64,000 nucleotides of DNA, taken from contig NZ_BAABJW010000002.1 of NCBI RefSeq assembly GCF_039543505.1, positions 186,001 to 250,000 of the forward strand, written 5' to 3'. The notes under the pieces are model-generated. The model worked only from the letters and a program-made list of their open reading frames with translations. It was not told the DNA's origin and did no database searches. The translations under genes were made by a program, and so were the position numbers. Below are positions 17,641-26,616 of this stretch, piece by piece. This DNA is from Litoribaculum gwangyangense. GTDB lineage: Bacteria; Bacteroidota; Bacteroidia; Flavobacteriales; Flavobacteriaceae. Numbering within the stretch: the stretch's first letter is position 1; each line of letters opens with the position of its first letter.

Positions 17641-18576
17641 ATGGATTACATACAACAAGCATATAAGGGAAAACGGGAATTATGGATGTTTTTACTAACA
17701 GCATTTTTAATTTCAGGGATTTTCATTTTAAACTTCATCATTTATTTGTTTACTTCAAAGGAAGATATGGATGCTGCTTATGAAATGATGAAATCCATTC
17801 CAGGAAATCTATCATTAATAGTGAACCTTTTACCCTTTGTATTTTTATTGGGATTGTTATTTATTTTGGTTAAATATCTTCACCAAAGAAGTATTTTGTC
17901 GTTAACTACTACCAGAAAAAAGGTTGATTTTAAACGTATATTATTTTCTTTTACCATTATAGTAGCTATCACTATTGTTTCATTTACAATAGCTTATTAT
18001 TCAGATCCTAGTCAAATAGAATTTCAATTCAATCCTATTAAGTTTGCTATTCTTTTTGTTATAAGCATCATTTTATTTCCCTTTCAAATTGGTTTAGAAG
18101 AATATCTTTTTAGAGGTTATTTAATGCAACATATAGGTGTTTTTGTAAAGAATAAATGGTTTCCATTAATTTTCACATCCGTGTTATTTGGAATAGCCCA
18201 CAGTGCCAATCCTGAAGTCGCAGAAATGGGTTTTATTACCATGGTTTTTTACATTGGAACAGGTTTGTTATTGGGTATTATGACCTTAATGGATGATGGT
18301 TTAGAACTTGCCCTAGGATTTCATTTTGGAAACAATTTATTGGCAGCACTTTTAATTACTAGTGATTGGTCTGCATTACAAACCGATGCCCTCTTTAGAT
18401 ATACTGCGGAGGAAGCAAACACTTCAGTTATGGAAATAATAGTTCCGGTTTTGGTTTTTTACCCCATTATACTTATCCTATTTTCTAAAGTTTATAAATG
18501 GAGCGATTGGAAAGAAAAATTGTTTGGTAAAGTAGTGGAGCCACCTAAGGAAAATTATAAAATTATTGAAGAATAA
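17641..18576 (+). CDS. CPBP-family intramembrane metalloprotease
   Basis: 311 residues with about eight hydrophobic segments. The CPBP/Abi (Rce1-like) motifs are GLEEYLFRGYLMQ (EExxxR), FGIAHSANPE (first His motif) and LGFHFGNN (second His motif). The family includes prenyl-protein proteases and uncharacterised intramembrane proteases. It begins 1 base after menC and ends 8 bases before menE, so it is embedded in the men operon; the biological reason is not known. Confidence 0.88.
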   Translation: MDYIQQAYKGKRELWMFLLTAFLISGIFILNFIIYLFTSKEDMDAAYEMMKSIPGNLSLIVNLLPFVFLLGLLFILVKYLHQRSILSLTTTRKKVDFKRILFSFTIIVAITIVSFTIAYYSDPSQIEFQFNPIKFAILFVISIILFPFQIGLEEYLFRGYLMQHIGVFVKNKWFPLIFTSVLFGIAHSANPEVAEMGFITMVFYIGTGLLLGIMTLMDDGLELALGFHFGNNLLAALLITSDWSALQTDALFRYTAEEANTSVMEIIVPVLVFYPIILILFSKVYKWSDWKEKLFGKVVEPPKENYKIIEE

Positions 18577-18584
18577 GGAAAATA

Positions 18585-19658
18585 ATGGTACCCGATTATA
18601 CTAAGGTTCACATAAAGTTTAAGTTAAATGGCATAGGTTACAACCATGAAAACCTTATGGAGGTAGCTTACAGTTACGTGAAGGAAGGTTTACCTTTTCA
18701 GCAAGAATTAGGCAATTTTTTATTGGATTGGCTTGATAAAAAGGATTTTATAATTGTAAAAACTTCTGGTTCTACAGGAAAACCAAAAAAAATTAAAATC
18801 AAAAAGGAAGCTATGGTAAATTCTGCTATAGCTACTGGTGATTTTTTTAAACTAAAACCCGGAAACAAAGCACTCCACTGTTTGCCATCAAATTTTATCG
18901 CAGGAAAAATGATGTTGATAAGAGCTATTGTTTTAGGTCTGGAATTAGATATGGTAGAGCCTAAAGCTATGGTAATAATAAATTCCAAAAAGAGTTATCA
19001 TTTTTGTGCGCTTACGCCCATGCAATTAAAAAACTTTTCGAAAAACTTAAAGCGTTTTAAAACCATTATCGTGGGTGGTGGTAGAGTTTCCGAAAGCATT
19101 ATAGAATCTATACAAAATATTAATTGTAATATTTATGAGACTTTTGGTATGACAGAAACCGTGTCGCACATAGCTGTTAAAAAATTAAATAATTTTGATG
19201 CAACTCAAACTAAAACATATTTTAAAACCTTACCACATATTACCATTTCTTTGGATGATAGAAGTTGTTTAATCATTGAAGCACCTTTTCTTTCAAATAA
19301 AAAAATTGTTACCAACGATTTGGTTAAACTACACTCTGTAACATCTTTTGAATGGTTAGGTCGTTATGATAATGTTATTAATTCAGGAGGCATCAAATTA
19401 TTTCCAGAACAAATAGAGCAAAAGCTTCAAAACAAAATAGTCAACCGGTTTTTTATAACCTCAATATTTGATGATACTTTAGGCGAAAAAGTCATTCTTA
19501 TTGTTGAGGGTAAAACAGATATTGATACTAAAATTTTTGAAAGCTTAAACAATTTTGAAAAACCCAGGGAAGTTTTTTATGTTTCAAAATTTCAAGAAAC
19601 AAAATCTGGTAAAATACAACGTGCAAATACTTTAAAAGAATTAAATTTGCACACTTAA
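18585..19658 (+). CDS. menE: o-succinylbenzoate-CoA ligase
   Basis: 357 residues, a short member of the acyl-adenylate-forming family. P-loop TSGSTGKPKKIKI, the YETFGMTETVSHIA adenine-binding motif, WLGRYDNVINSGGIK and the C-terminal catalytic lysine motif ETKSGKIQR are present. It activates OSB to OSB-CoA, the substrate of MenB. The N-terminal domain is shorter than in ordinary acyl-CoA synthetases, which is normal for Bacteroidota MenE. It is the last men gene before sppA. Confidence 0.92.
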   Translation: MVPDYTKVHIKFKLNGIGYNHENLMEVAYSYVKEGLPFQQELGNFLLDWLDKKDFIIVKTSGSTGKPKKIKIKKEAMVNSAIATGDFFKLKPGNKALHCLPSNFIAGKMMLIRAIVLGLELDMVEPKAMVIINSKKSYHFCALTPMQLKNFSKNLKRFKTIIVGGGRVSESIIESIQNINCNIYETFGMTETVSHIAVKKLNNFDATQTKTYFKTLPHITISLDDRSCLIIEAPFLSNKKIVTNDLVKLHSVTSFEWLGRYDNVINSGGIKLFPEQIEQKLQNKIVNRFFITSIFDDTLGEKVILIVEGKTDIDTKIFESLNNFEKPREVFYVSKFQETKSGKIQRANTLKELNLHT

Positions 19659-19686
19659 TTTTAATCAAATACATAAACATATTGCT

Positions 19687-21450
19687 ATGAATTTTTTAAA
19701 GCGTGTTTTATCTACTGTAACAGGTATATTCGTGTTCCTAATTATCTGTTTTTTTGGATTGATGGTTCTTGGTTTGTTATTAGGTCCCAGCGAAGAGGAC
19801 ATCGTAAAAGTGAAACCAAATTCTGTATTAGATTTAAGATTGGATTTTCCAATCAAAGACTATGCTGGAAAAGTTGTTTTTGCTGAATATCCTTTTTTAA
19901 ATGAAGATAAAAAAAATGGCCTCTTCAATTTAATTGATGCTATCCATTATGCTGCAAAAGATAATAACATCAAGGGAATTTCTATCGATAACAATTTTAT
20001 TGATGCTGGGATTTCCCAAACTAAGGCTTTAAGAGCAGCTTTATTAAAATTTAAAGAATCGGGAAAATTTATCGTAGCTTATGCCGATATTTATACTCAA
20101 AAGGATTATTATTTAAGTTCTGTTGCAGATACTATTTATTTAAATCCGGTGGGCATGATGGAGTTTAAAGGCCTTTATTCTGAAAATTTATACTTCAAGG
20201 ATTTTCAAGAAAAATCGGGATTAAAAATGGAAGTCATTCGTCTGGGCAAATATAAAAGTGCTGTAGAGCCTTATCTCGAAAATGAAATGAGTGACAATAA
20301 CCGCGAGCAAATCTCGGTGTATCTAAATTCACTTTGGAATGAAATTAAACTAGATATTTCTAAAAGCAGACAAATTCCTGTAGAAAGGCTAAATTACGTT
20401 GCAGATAGCTTATTGGCAAGAACCCCCATTTTAGCAAAAAACTCAAAGCTTATAGATAAAATAAGCTATTACGATGAATATCTAAATGACATAAAAAAAG
20501 CTATTAATTTAGATTCTAAAGATGATATAAAATTAATAACAATAGAGGATTATGCTAAATATGCAGCTACAAAAGTTCAAAATTATTCTACTAAAAACAA
20601 AATAGCCGTTATCTATGCCGAGGGTGAGATTATTTATGGAGAAGGGGACCAAAACACTGTTGGTCAGGGTAGCATGAACAGATCGCTTCAAGAAGCTAGA
20701 GAAGACGATAAAGTTAAAGCCATTGTTTTAAGAATTAATTCCCCAGGCGGCAGTGGCTTGGCAAGTGAGCTTATTTGGAGGGAAATTGAACTCACAAAAA
20801 AAGTAAAACCGGTTATTGTTTCTATGGGCGATTTAGCAGCTTCTGGAGGTTACTACATGGCCACTAATGCCAATAAAATTATTGCTGAACCTACTACCAT
20901 AACTGGAAGTATTGGTGTATTTGGTATTTTACCAAATGGCAATGAACTTGCAGATAAAATGGGCATTAATGCAGAACAAGTTAGAACCAATACTAATGCA
21001 GTTACTTACAGCTTTTTTGAACCTTTGAATGATAAACAACGTATGTTTTTAGAAGAAGGTATTTTGGAAACTTATGAGTTGTTTATTAAACGTGTTTCTG
21101 AAGGGAGAAACCTAACCAGAGAGGAGGTTGAGGCTATTGCTCAAGGTCGTGTTTGGACAGGTGTTGATGCCATAAATATTGGTTTGGTGGATGAATTGGG
21201 TGGTTTGGATTTAGCCTTGCAACGTGCCGCTGAAGCCGCTGGACTTGAAGATTATAAAACCAAGGAATTCCCTGTATTTGAAATAGACCTTGAAAAAATG
21301 CTGGAAGATTTTGGTTTGGTAAAAACAAAATCTACTATTTTAAAGGAAGAATTAGGAGAAGAGAACTATAAGATATATCAAGAAATAAAAGCTTTGAAAG
21401 AGCGTAAAGGCATTCAGTTATTATTTCCTTACAGTGCTGAAATTAAGTAG
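19687..21450 (+). CDS. sppA: Signal peptide peptidase SppA, long (67K) type
   Basis: 587 residues with one N-terminal membrane helix (about residues 9-34) and two tandem S49 domains. The general-base Lys lies in RLGKYKSAVEPYLE of the first domain and the nucleophile Ser in GDLAASGGYYMA of the second, as in E. coli SppA. It degrades signal peptides left in the membrane. It follows menE by 28 bases. Its TAG stop abuts directly, with no base between, the stop of the convergent carboxylase gene. Confidence 0.95.
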   Translation: MNFLKRVLSTVTGIFVFLIICFFGLMVLGLLLGPSEEDIVKVKPNSVLDLRLDFPIKDYAGKVVFAEYPFLNEDKKNGLFNLIDAIHYAAKDNNIKGISIDNNFIDAGISQTKALRAALLKFKESGKFIVAYADIYTQKDYYLSSVADTIYLNPVGMMEFKGLYSENLYFKDFQEKSGLKMEVIRLGKYKSAVEPYLENEMSDNNREQISVYLNSLWNEIKLDISKSRQIPVERLNYVADSLLARTPILAKNSKLIDKISYYDEYLNDIKKAINLDSKDDIKLITIEDYAKYAATKVQNYSTKNKIAVIYAEGEIIYGEGDQNTVGQGSMNRSLQEAREDDKVKAIVLRINSPGGSGLASELIWREIELTKKVKPVIVSMGDLAASGGYYMATNANKIIAEPTTITGSIGVFGILPNGNELADKMGINAEQVRTNTNAVTYSFFEPLNDKQRMFLEEGILETYELFIKRVSEGRNLTREEVEAIAQGRVWTGVDAINIGLVDELGGLDLALQRAAEAAGLEDYKTKEFPVFEIDLEKMLEDFGLVKTKSTILKEELGEENYKIYQEIKALKERKGIQLLFPYSAEIK

Positions 21451-23094
21451 TTATACTTGCAATACTCCCAAATTAAATTTTTTCTCAATAGGCGCGTGGT
21501 TTGCGGCCTCAATACCCATGCTTATCCAAGTTCTGGTGTCTAAGGGGTCAATAATGGCATCTGTCCATAGTCGCGCTGCAGCATAATATGGAGATACCTG
21601 ATTATCGTAACGATCTTTAATTTTATTAAAAAGAGCTTCCTCTTTTTCAGGAGTAATTTTCTCACCTTGCTTTTCAAGAGATGCTTTTTCAATTTGCAAC
21701 AAAACTTTTGCTGCAGAGTTTCCACTCATAACAGCTAGTTCAGCGCTAGGCCATGCCACAATTAATCGTGGGTCATAGGCTTTACCACACATGGCATAAT
21801 TTCCAGCACCATAACTATTCCCTATAATAACTGTAAATTTTGGTACTACCGAATTACTCACTGCATTAACCATTTTTGCACCATCTTTTATAATACCACC
21901 ATGCTCACTTTTACTACCCACCATAAAGCCAGTAACATCTTGTAAGAATACTAAGGGTATTTTTTTCTGGTTGCAATTGGCGATAAATCGGGTAGCTTTA
22001 TCAGCACTATCATTATAAATAACCCCACCAAATTGCATTTCGGTAGGTTTGGTTTTGGAACTGGTAGTCTTTACAATATGACGTTGGTTAGCCACTATAC
22101 CAACGGCCCAACCATCAATACGGGCATAACAGGTAATAATGGTTTTTCCAAAACCAGCTTTGTATTCCTCAAATTCAGAATCATCAACCAATCGTTTAAT
22201 TATGTCATACATATCATATTGGTCTGTACGACTTTTAGGAATGATACCGTAAATATCTTGAGGATTTTCTTTAGGCTTTTTGGAATCAATTTTATTGAAT
22301 CCAGCTTTATCAAAATCCCCTATTTTACTCACAATATTTTTTATTTTATCGAGAGCGTCTTTATCATCTTTAGCTTTATAATCTGTGACACCTGAAACTT
22401 CACAATGGGTCGTGGCGCCACCAAGGGTTTCATTATCAATGGTTTCACCAATAGCAGCTTTAACTAAGTAACTTCCGGCTAAAAAAATACTACCAGTTTT
22501 ATCAACAATTAAAGCTTCATCACTCATAATAGGAAGATATGCGCCACCAGCCACACAACTTCCCATAACGGCAGCAATTTGTGTAATTCCCATACTGCTC
22601 ATAATCGCATTGTTTCTAAAAATACGTCCAAAATGCTCTTTGTCTGGGAAGATTTCATCTTGCATGGGTAGATATACACCAGCAGAATCCACCAAATAGA
22701 TAATAGGCAACTTGTTTTCAATAGCAATTTCTTGTGCTCTTAAATTTTTTTTACCTGTAATAGGAAACCAAGCACCTGCTTTTACAGTGGCATCATTGGC
22801 AACTATAATACATTGCTTTCCTTTGATGAATCCTATTTTTACTACGACACCTCCCGAAGGACATCCTCCATGTTCTTTGTACATATCTTCACCAGCAAAA
22901 GCCCCAATTTCAATGGACTTTCTTCCTTCATCCAATAAATAATTCACACGTTCTCTGGCTGTCATTTTACCTTGAGCATGCAATTTATCAATTCTAGTTT
23001 TACCGCCTCCAAGTTTAACTTTTGCAAGACGTTTGTTAAGTTCTGAAACTAAGAGTTTATTATGATCTTCGTTTTTGTTGAAGTTGATATCCAT
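21451..23094 (-). CDS. Acyl-CoA carboxylase, carboxyltransferase (beta) subunit
   Basis: 547 residues from the ATG at 23094; a longer reading from 23130 adds 12 residues unlike the family. It has the two crotonase-like carboxyltransferase halves, including MTARERVNYLLD, GGCPSGGVVVKIG, SAGVYLPMQ, GSCVAGGAYLPIM, FLQDVTGFMVG and NSYGAGNYAMCG. It transfers carboxyl from biotin to an acyl-CoA, most like methylcrotonyl- or propionyl-CoA carboxylase. The biotin-carrying alpha subunit is not in the window, so substrate is uncertain. Confidence 0.92.
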   Translation of the reverse strand: MDINFNKNEDHNKLLVSELNKRLAKVKLGGGKTRIDKLHAQGKMTARERVNYLLDEGRKSIEIGAFAGEDMYKEHGGCPSGGVVVKIGFIKGKQCIIVANDATVKAGAWFPITGKKNLRAQEIAIENKLPIIYLVDSAGVYLPMQDEIFPDKEHFGRIFRNNAIMSSMGITQIAAVMGSCVAGGAYLPIMSDEALIVDKTGSIFLAGSYLVKAAIGETIDNETLGGATTHCEVSGVTDYKAKDDKDALDKIKNIVSKIGDFDKAGFNKIDSKKPKENPQDIYGIIPKSRTDQYDMYDIIKRLVDDSEFEEYKAGFGKTIITCYARIDGWAVGIVANQRHIVKTTSSKTKPTEMQFGGVIYNDSADKATRFIANCNQKKIPLVFLQDVTGFMVGSKSEHGGIIKDGAKMVNAVSNSVVPKFTVIIGNSYGAGNYAMCGKAYDPRLIVAWPSAELAVMSGNSAAKVLLQIEKASLEKQGEKITPEKEEALFNKIKDRYDNQVSPYYAAARLWTDAIIDPLDTRTWISMGIEAANHAPIEKKFNLGVLQV

Positions 23095-23118
23095 TGAAAT
23101 TTTATTTATGCTAATGTA

Positions 23119-23147
23119 CAAAAGTTTCAAAAAATTAATCTACTCAA
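23119..23147 (-). promoter_or_regulatory. Weak promoter candidate for the acyl-CoA carboxylase gene
   Basis: On the coding strand TTG (23147-23145) is followed after 18 bases by AACTTTTG (23126-23119), one mismatch from TAnnTTTG. It ends 24 bases before the ATG at 23094, which favours that start over the one at 23130, since the latter lies upstream of most of the box. Confidence 0.35.
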
Positions 23148-23176
23148 TGTTAATGAAATCATAAAATATATAACAT

Positions 23177-23196
23177 GGAAATAGTTTCCTTGGAAA
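23177..23196. promoter_or_regulatory. Overlapping palindromes, candidate MarR operator
   Basis: The sequence alternates GGAAA (23177-23181), TAG, TTTCC (23185-23189), TT, GGAAA (23192-23196). TTTCC can pair with either GGAAA, giving two overlapping palindromes. The right one covers the -33 TTG of the next promoter. Given the MarR gene in the operon, this is a plausible autoregulatory operator; it is inferred from position only. Confidence 0.45.
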
Positions 23197-23220
23197 ATAA
23201 ATTTATTCAACCTATATTTG
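23190..23220 (+). promoter_or_regulatory. Bacteroidota-type promoter of the FMN reductase-MarR-pirin operon
   Basis: TTG at 23190-23192, a 20-base spacer, then TATATTTG at 23213-23220: an exact fit to the TTG-N19-21-TAnnTTTG consensus. The ATG of the first gene is 18 bases further on. Confidence 0.65.
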
Positions 23221-23238
23221 TATCATAAAAAATAATTT

Positions 23239-23769
23239 ATGAAGAATATTATTGCCTTTGCAGGCTCAAATAGCAGGAACTCAATAAACAAACAATTAGC
23301 AACGTACGCATCTAGTTTAGTTGATAATGTTAACGTTACTATTTTAGATTTAAACGATTATGATTTACCACTATATGGTATCGACTTGGAAAACGACAAA
23401 GGTATTCCAGATAACGCCAACAAATTTTTAGATATTTTAAAAAATACGGATGGTATTATTTTGTCTTTAGCAGAGCATAATGGTGCTTATGCAACCGTTT
23501 TTAAAAACCTTTTTGATTGGTTGACTAGAATAGAGGCCAAAATGTTTTTTAACAAACCCATGTTACTCATGGCTACATCCCCGGGGGGAAGAGGCGGACT
23601 CACGGTTTTAGAAATTGCCAAAGGTCGTTTCCCTTACCACGATGCCAATATTATTGAAACATTTTCTTTGCCATTTTTTGGAGATAATTTTAAAAATGGA
23701 AAGATCGTTAAAGATGATTTTGATGAGCAATTAAAAAATTCTGTAAGACAGTTTCAAAAAAGTCTTTAA
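23239..23769 (+). CDS. NAD(P)H-dependent FMN reductase family protein
   Basis: 176 residues with a flavodoxin-like fold. The phosphate-binding loop AGSNSRNSINKQLA is at residues about 8-21, the LAEHNGAYATVFKNLFDW flavin-side motif follows, and MATSPGGRGG is the third FMN contact. Such enzymes reduce FMN, quinones, azo dyes or chromate with NAD(P)H. It leads a three-gene unit with a MarR regulator (7-base gap) and a pirin-like protein, pointing to a redox or electrophile response. Confidence 0.9.
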   Translation: MKNIIAFAGSNSRNSINKQLATYASSLVDNVNVTILDLNDYDLPLYGIDLENDKGIPDNANKFLDILKNTDGIILSLAEHNGAYATVFKNLFDWLTRIEAKMFFNKPMLLMATSPGGRGGLTVLEIAKGRFPYHDANIIETFSLPFFGDNFKNGKIVKDDFDEQLKNSVRQFQKSL

Positions 23770-23776
23770 AACAGAT

Positions 23777-24214
23777 ATGGGTGACATAAGCACAGATATA
23801 AATTCTAAATTTCCAAACAATAGGGTTAAGGCTCTGTTAAATATCTTATATACTGCCAATTGGATTTCCAGTTGCCAAAATGAGTTTTTTAAATCTTATG
23901 GAATTTCACCACAACAATACAATATTTTACGAATTTTAAACGGTGCTAACCAGCCACTAAACGTTCAAATAATCAAGAATAGAATGATTGAACGTTCACC
24001 AAATGCAACACGTTTGATGGATAAATTATACGCCAAGGGATATATTGATAGGCTTCCGTGTGATCATGATAGGCGAGTGGTTAAAATTGTCATAACACCA
24101 AAAGGGAAAGATTTATTGGAGTCCATACCCAATAGTTTTAATAAAGAATTAATTAAAAATTTAACAGAAAACGAAGCAGAACAGTTAAGCAATTTGCTTG
24201 ATAAAATGCGATAA
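23777..24214 (+). CDS. MarR-family transcriptional regulator
   Basis: 145 residues with the winged helix-turn-helix of MarR proteins: QYNILRILNGA, the recognition helix segment IERSPNATRLMDKLYAKGYI, and the wing with CDHDRRVVKIVITPKGKDLL. One Cys (in the LPCDHDRR wing) and another near the N-terminus (ISSCQNEF) could be redox sensors, as in OhrR-type members. It probably represses its own operon through the palindromes upstream of the FMN reductase gene. Confidence 0.9.
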   Translation: MGDISTDINSKFPNNRVKALLNILYTANWISSCQNEFFKSYGISPQQYNILRILNGANQPLNVQIIKNRMIERSPNATRLMDKLYAKGYIDRLPCDHDRRVVKIVITPKGKDLLESIPNSFNKELIKNLTENEAEQLSNLLDKMR

Positions 24215-24230
24215 AAGAAACAATATTAAG

Positions 24231-24950
24231 ATGAAAACAGTTATTCATAGAGCAAATGAAAGAGGATTTGCTAACCACGGTTGGTTACAAGCAAACCATT
24301 CTTTCAGTTTTGCTAATTATTTTGATAAAGATAAAATACAATTTGGGGCATTACGCGTTTTAAATGATGATGTTATTTCGCCTAATATGGGATTTGGAAC
24401 CCATCCTCATGATAACATGGAAATTATTACTATTCCTCTCAAAGGGGTTTTAAAGCACCGTGATAATATGGGAGATGCTTGGATACCAGTAGTTCCAGGT
24501 GAAGTACAGGTTATGAGTGCAGGTACAGGCGTACAACACTCCGAAATTAATGGGTCTTCAAACGAACATTTAAGTTTATTTCAAATTTGGATAATTCCAA
24601 ATAAAAGAAATGTTACCCCTCGTTACGACCAAAAAACCTTTGATGCTGAAGGTAGAAAAAACAAGCTACAAACTTTAGTGTCTTCGATTGATGAAAATCA
24701 TGAAGAAAGTTTAAAAATTCATCAAAATGCCATTATTTCAAGGATAGATTTAGATAAAGGAAAAACATTGAATTATCATTTAAAAAGTAAAAACCATGGT
24801 GTTTATGTAATGAATATCTTTGGGAATCATACCATTAATGGAAATTCACTAGATACCAGAGATGCTATAGGCGTTTTTGATACTGATAGTTTTGATATTA
24901 CAGCAAACGAGGATACTGGACTTTTATTTATCGAAGTACCAATGGCTTAA
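24231..24950 (+). CDS. Pirin-family protein (possible quercetinase-like)
   Basis: 239 residues from the ATG at 24231; a frame opening 11 codons earlier overlaps the MarR gene and is unlikely. Two cupin domains: the first has the metal-binding FGTHPHDNMEIIT with His/His/Glu ligands and SAGTGVQHSEIN with the fourth His. This is the bacterial YhhW/YhaK layout, some of which have quercetin 2,3-dioxygenase activity. It ends the redox operon; a terminator follows 23 bases later. Confidence 0.92.
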   Translation: MKTVIHRANERGFANHGWLQANHSFSFANYFDKDKIQFGALRVLNDDVISPNMGFGTHPHDNMEIITIPLKGVLKHRDNMGDAWIPVVPGEVQVMSAGTGVQHSEINGSSNEHLSLFQIWIIPNKRNVTPRYDQKTFDAEGRKNKLQTLVSSIDENHEESLKIHQNAIISRIDLDKGKTLNYHLKSKNHGVYVMNIFGNHTINGNSLDTRDAIGVFDTDSFDITANEDTGLLFIEVPMA

Positions 24951-24973
24951 ATTACCTTATAATTTATAACAAA

Positions 24974-24999
24974 AAGCATCCTGATGGATGCTTTTTTAT
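24974..24999 (+). terminator. Rho-independent terminator after the pirin gene
   Basis: AAGCATCC (24974-24981), loop TGAT, GGATGCTT (24986-24993), then a T run. The stem is the same as in the terminator at 26351-26376. Confidence 0.85.
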
Positions 25000-25150
25000 T
25001 TGTAACAATCACCGATGAAATTTAAAAAAAGACGACTATTTTTAGGCTGTTTACATTTAATCGACAAAAACCACATTTAAAAGTTTATTTTTTTTAAATA
25101 TTTTTTTTAAAATAAAATTTGCACTAGTAAACCCCAAATTTATTATAATA

Positions 25151-26317
25151 ATGGTATTCAAACAAAGAATGTTATTTGTTGTTCTTTTAGCCAACATTTA
25201 TTCGTTATTCGCTCAAACTCCTGTTTTAACAAAAAACGACTCCATTGTAAAAAGTTCTTGGATTATTGGTTTAGGATATCATTTTGTGGATGATTCTGGT
25301 GATGTTTTCAATAATTTATTGGATTTTAATTCTTCGTGGAATGCCGTTCCATATCCTTCTCGCATAAGTATTGGAAAGTATTTTGAGAACGGATTAGGGG
25401 TAGAATTTATTGGTGCATACAGTAGATATGATTCTGGTAATAGAATTGACAAACAAAATTTATCTGGCGTTAAGGATTTTTTCTCTGCCGATGCCAGGTT
25501 GAGCTATGATTTAAATGAAATACTAGGTGATACGGGTTGGTTTGACCCCTATTTAGGAACGGGATTAGGTTTCACAAATGCAAATAGTAAGTCTAGAGTC
25601 ACAGCCAATGCTGTTGTAGGTTTTAGAACTTGGTTTTCAGATAAAATAGGTTTAGACATTAACGCATCTGGTAAATGGTCATTATCACCAAATGCGACCA
25701 ATTATAAGCAATATGCTGCAGGAATAGTATATAGGTTTGGCTCCAAAAAGGAGTTAACCACAGAAGGACAGGAAAAATTAAGCTTAATAGAAAAATTGGA
25801 GCAGGAAAAAATTAATGACTCTATTAATTTGGCCACAGAGCAAGAAAAAGCTTTCCAAGAAAAATTGGCGATAGAGAAAGAAAAAGCAAAACAGAGTCAA
25901 ATTGAAAAAGAAAAACAAATAGCATTGGCTGATGAGCGTAAAAAAGTTGAAAACAGTATTAAAGCTTTAGATAAAATTAATTTTAATTTTAGTTCTGCTG
26001 TAATTAAAACTGAATCAAAAAACACCATTGCAAGGCTAGCCAAAATTTTAGAACAGTATCCTGATTTGTTAATAGAAATTAGTTCACACACAGATTCAAG
26101 AGGATCAAAAGCTTATAACCAAATCCTCTCGGAGAAGCGTTTAAAGGCAACCATTGATTATCTTTTAACTTTTGATGTTAATTCAGATAACATTTCTGGA
26201 AAAGCTTTTGGAGAGGAGAAACTTTTAAATGAATGTGATGATAGTACAAAATGCTCTGAAGATAAGCACCAAGAAAATAGAAGGTCCGAAATAAAAATCC
26301 TCGATTTTAAAAAATAG
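25151..26317 (+). CDS. OmpA-family outer membrane protein with beta-barrel
   Basis: 388 residues. A signal peptide (about 22 residues, ending SLFAQ) precedes an eight-stranded barrel-like region (about 25-195), a Lys/Glu/Gln-rich helical linker (about 205-280) and an OmpA peptidoglycan-binding domain (about 280-388) with INFNFSSAVIKTES, EISSHTDSRGS and QILSEKRLKA. Cys in ECDDSTKCSED may form a disulfide. It probably links outer membrane and cell wall. It is flanked by two terminators with the same stem and stands as a single-gene unit. Confidence 0.92.
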   Translation: MVFKQRMLFVVLLANIYSLFAQTPVLTKNDSIVKSSWIIGLGYHFVDDSGDVFNNLLDFNSSWNAVPYPSRISIGKYFENGLGVEFIGAYSRYDSGNRIDKQNLSGVKDFFSADARLSYDLNEILGDTGWFDPYLGTGLGFTNANSKSRVTANAVVGFRTWFSDKIGLDINASGKWSLSPNATNYKQYAAGIVYRFGSKKELTTEGQEKLSLIEKLEQEKINDSINLATEQEKAFQEKLAIEKEKAKQSQIEKEKQIALADERKKVENSIKALDKINFNFSSAVIKTESKNTIARLAKILEQYPDLLIEISSHTDSRGSKAYNQILSEKRLKATIDYLLTFDVNSDNISGKAFGEEKLLNECDDSTKCSEDKHQENRRSEIKILDFKK

Positions 26318-26350
26318 TATGGTAATATTTTAAGAAAATGAACTTTGTAA

Positions 26351-26376
26351 AAAAGCATCCCAGTGGATGCTTTTTT
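26351..26376 (+). terminator. Rho-independent terminator after the OmpA-family gene
   Basis: AAAAGCATCC (26351-26360), loop CAGT, GGATGCTTTT (26365-26374) and a T tail. Confidence 0.85.
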
Positions 26377-26432
26377 TATTGAAAAAAACGATATTTGTAA
26401 TCCTATACAAAAACAATTAAGAATTTATAAAA

Positions 26433-26615
26433 ATGGCAATGAATAAAAATACAGTGTTAGCTTGGGCTACAGTATTAATGATAGTTATGGGTGTCGTACT
26501 AATTTTAATGGGTGCATATCGATATGATGATGTAGCTGGCTGGGGTTTTGCCACTGTTGGAATTGGTTTTTTCGCCATAGCTTGGGTGTTTAACGCTTTA
26601 AAGGGACGCGTATAA
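26433..26615 (+). CDS. CAL67264-type small membrane protein
   Basis: 60 residues with two transmembrane helices (about 8-27 and 35-53) separated by an YRYDDVAGWGFA loop. I recognise it as the small Flavobacteriaceae family named after a Gramella locus tag; function unknown. The true start may be the second Met (residue 3). It lies 1 base upstream of ettA, an arrangement I recall from related genomes, and is probably co-transcribed with it. Confidence 0.8.
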   Translation: MAMNKNTVLAWATVLMIVMGVVLILMGAYRYDDVAGWGFATVGIGFFAIAWVFNALKGRV

Positions 26616-26616
26616 A

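Noticed and set aside
22033..22395. 120-residue plus-strand ORF within the carboxylase gene
   Set aside because: Antisense to conserved carboxyltransferase motifs.
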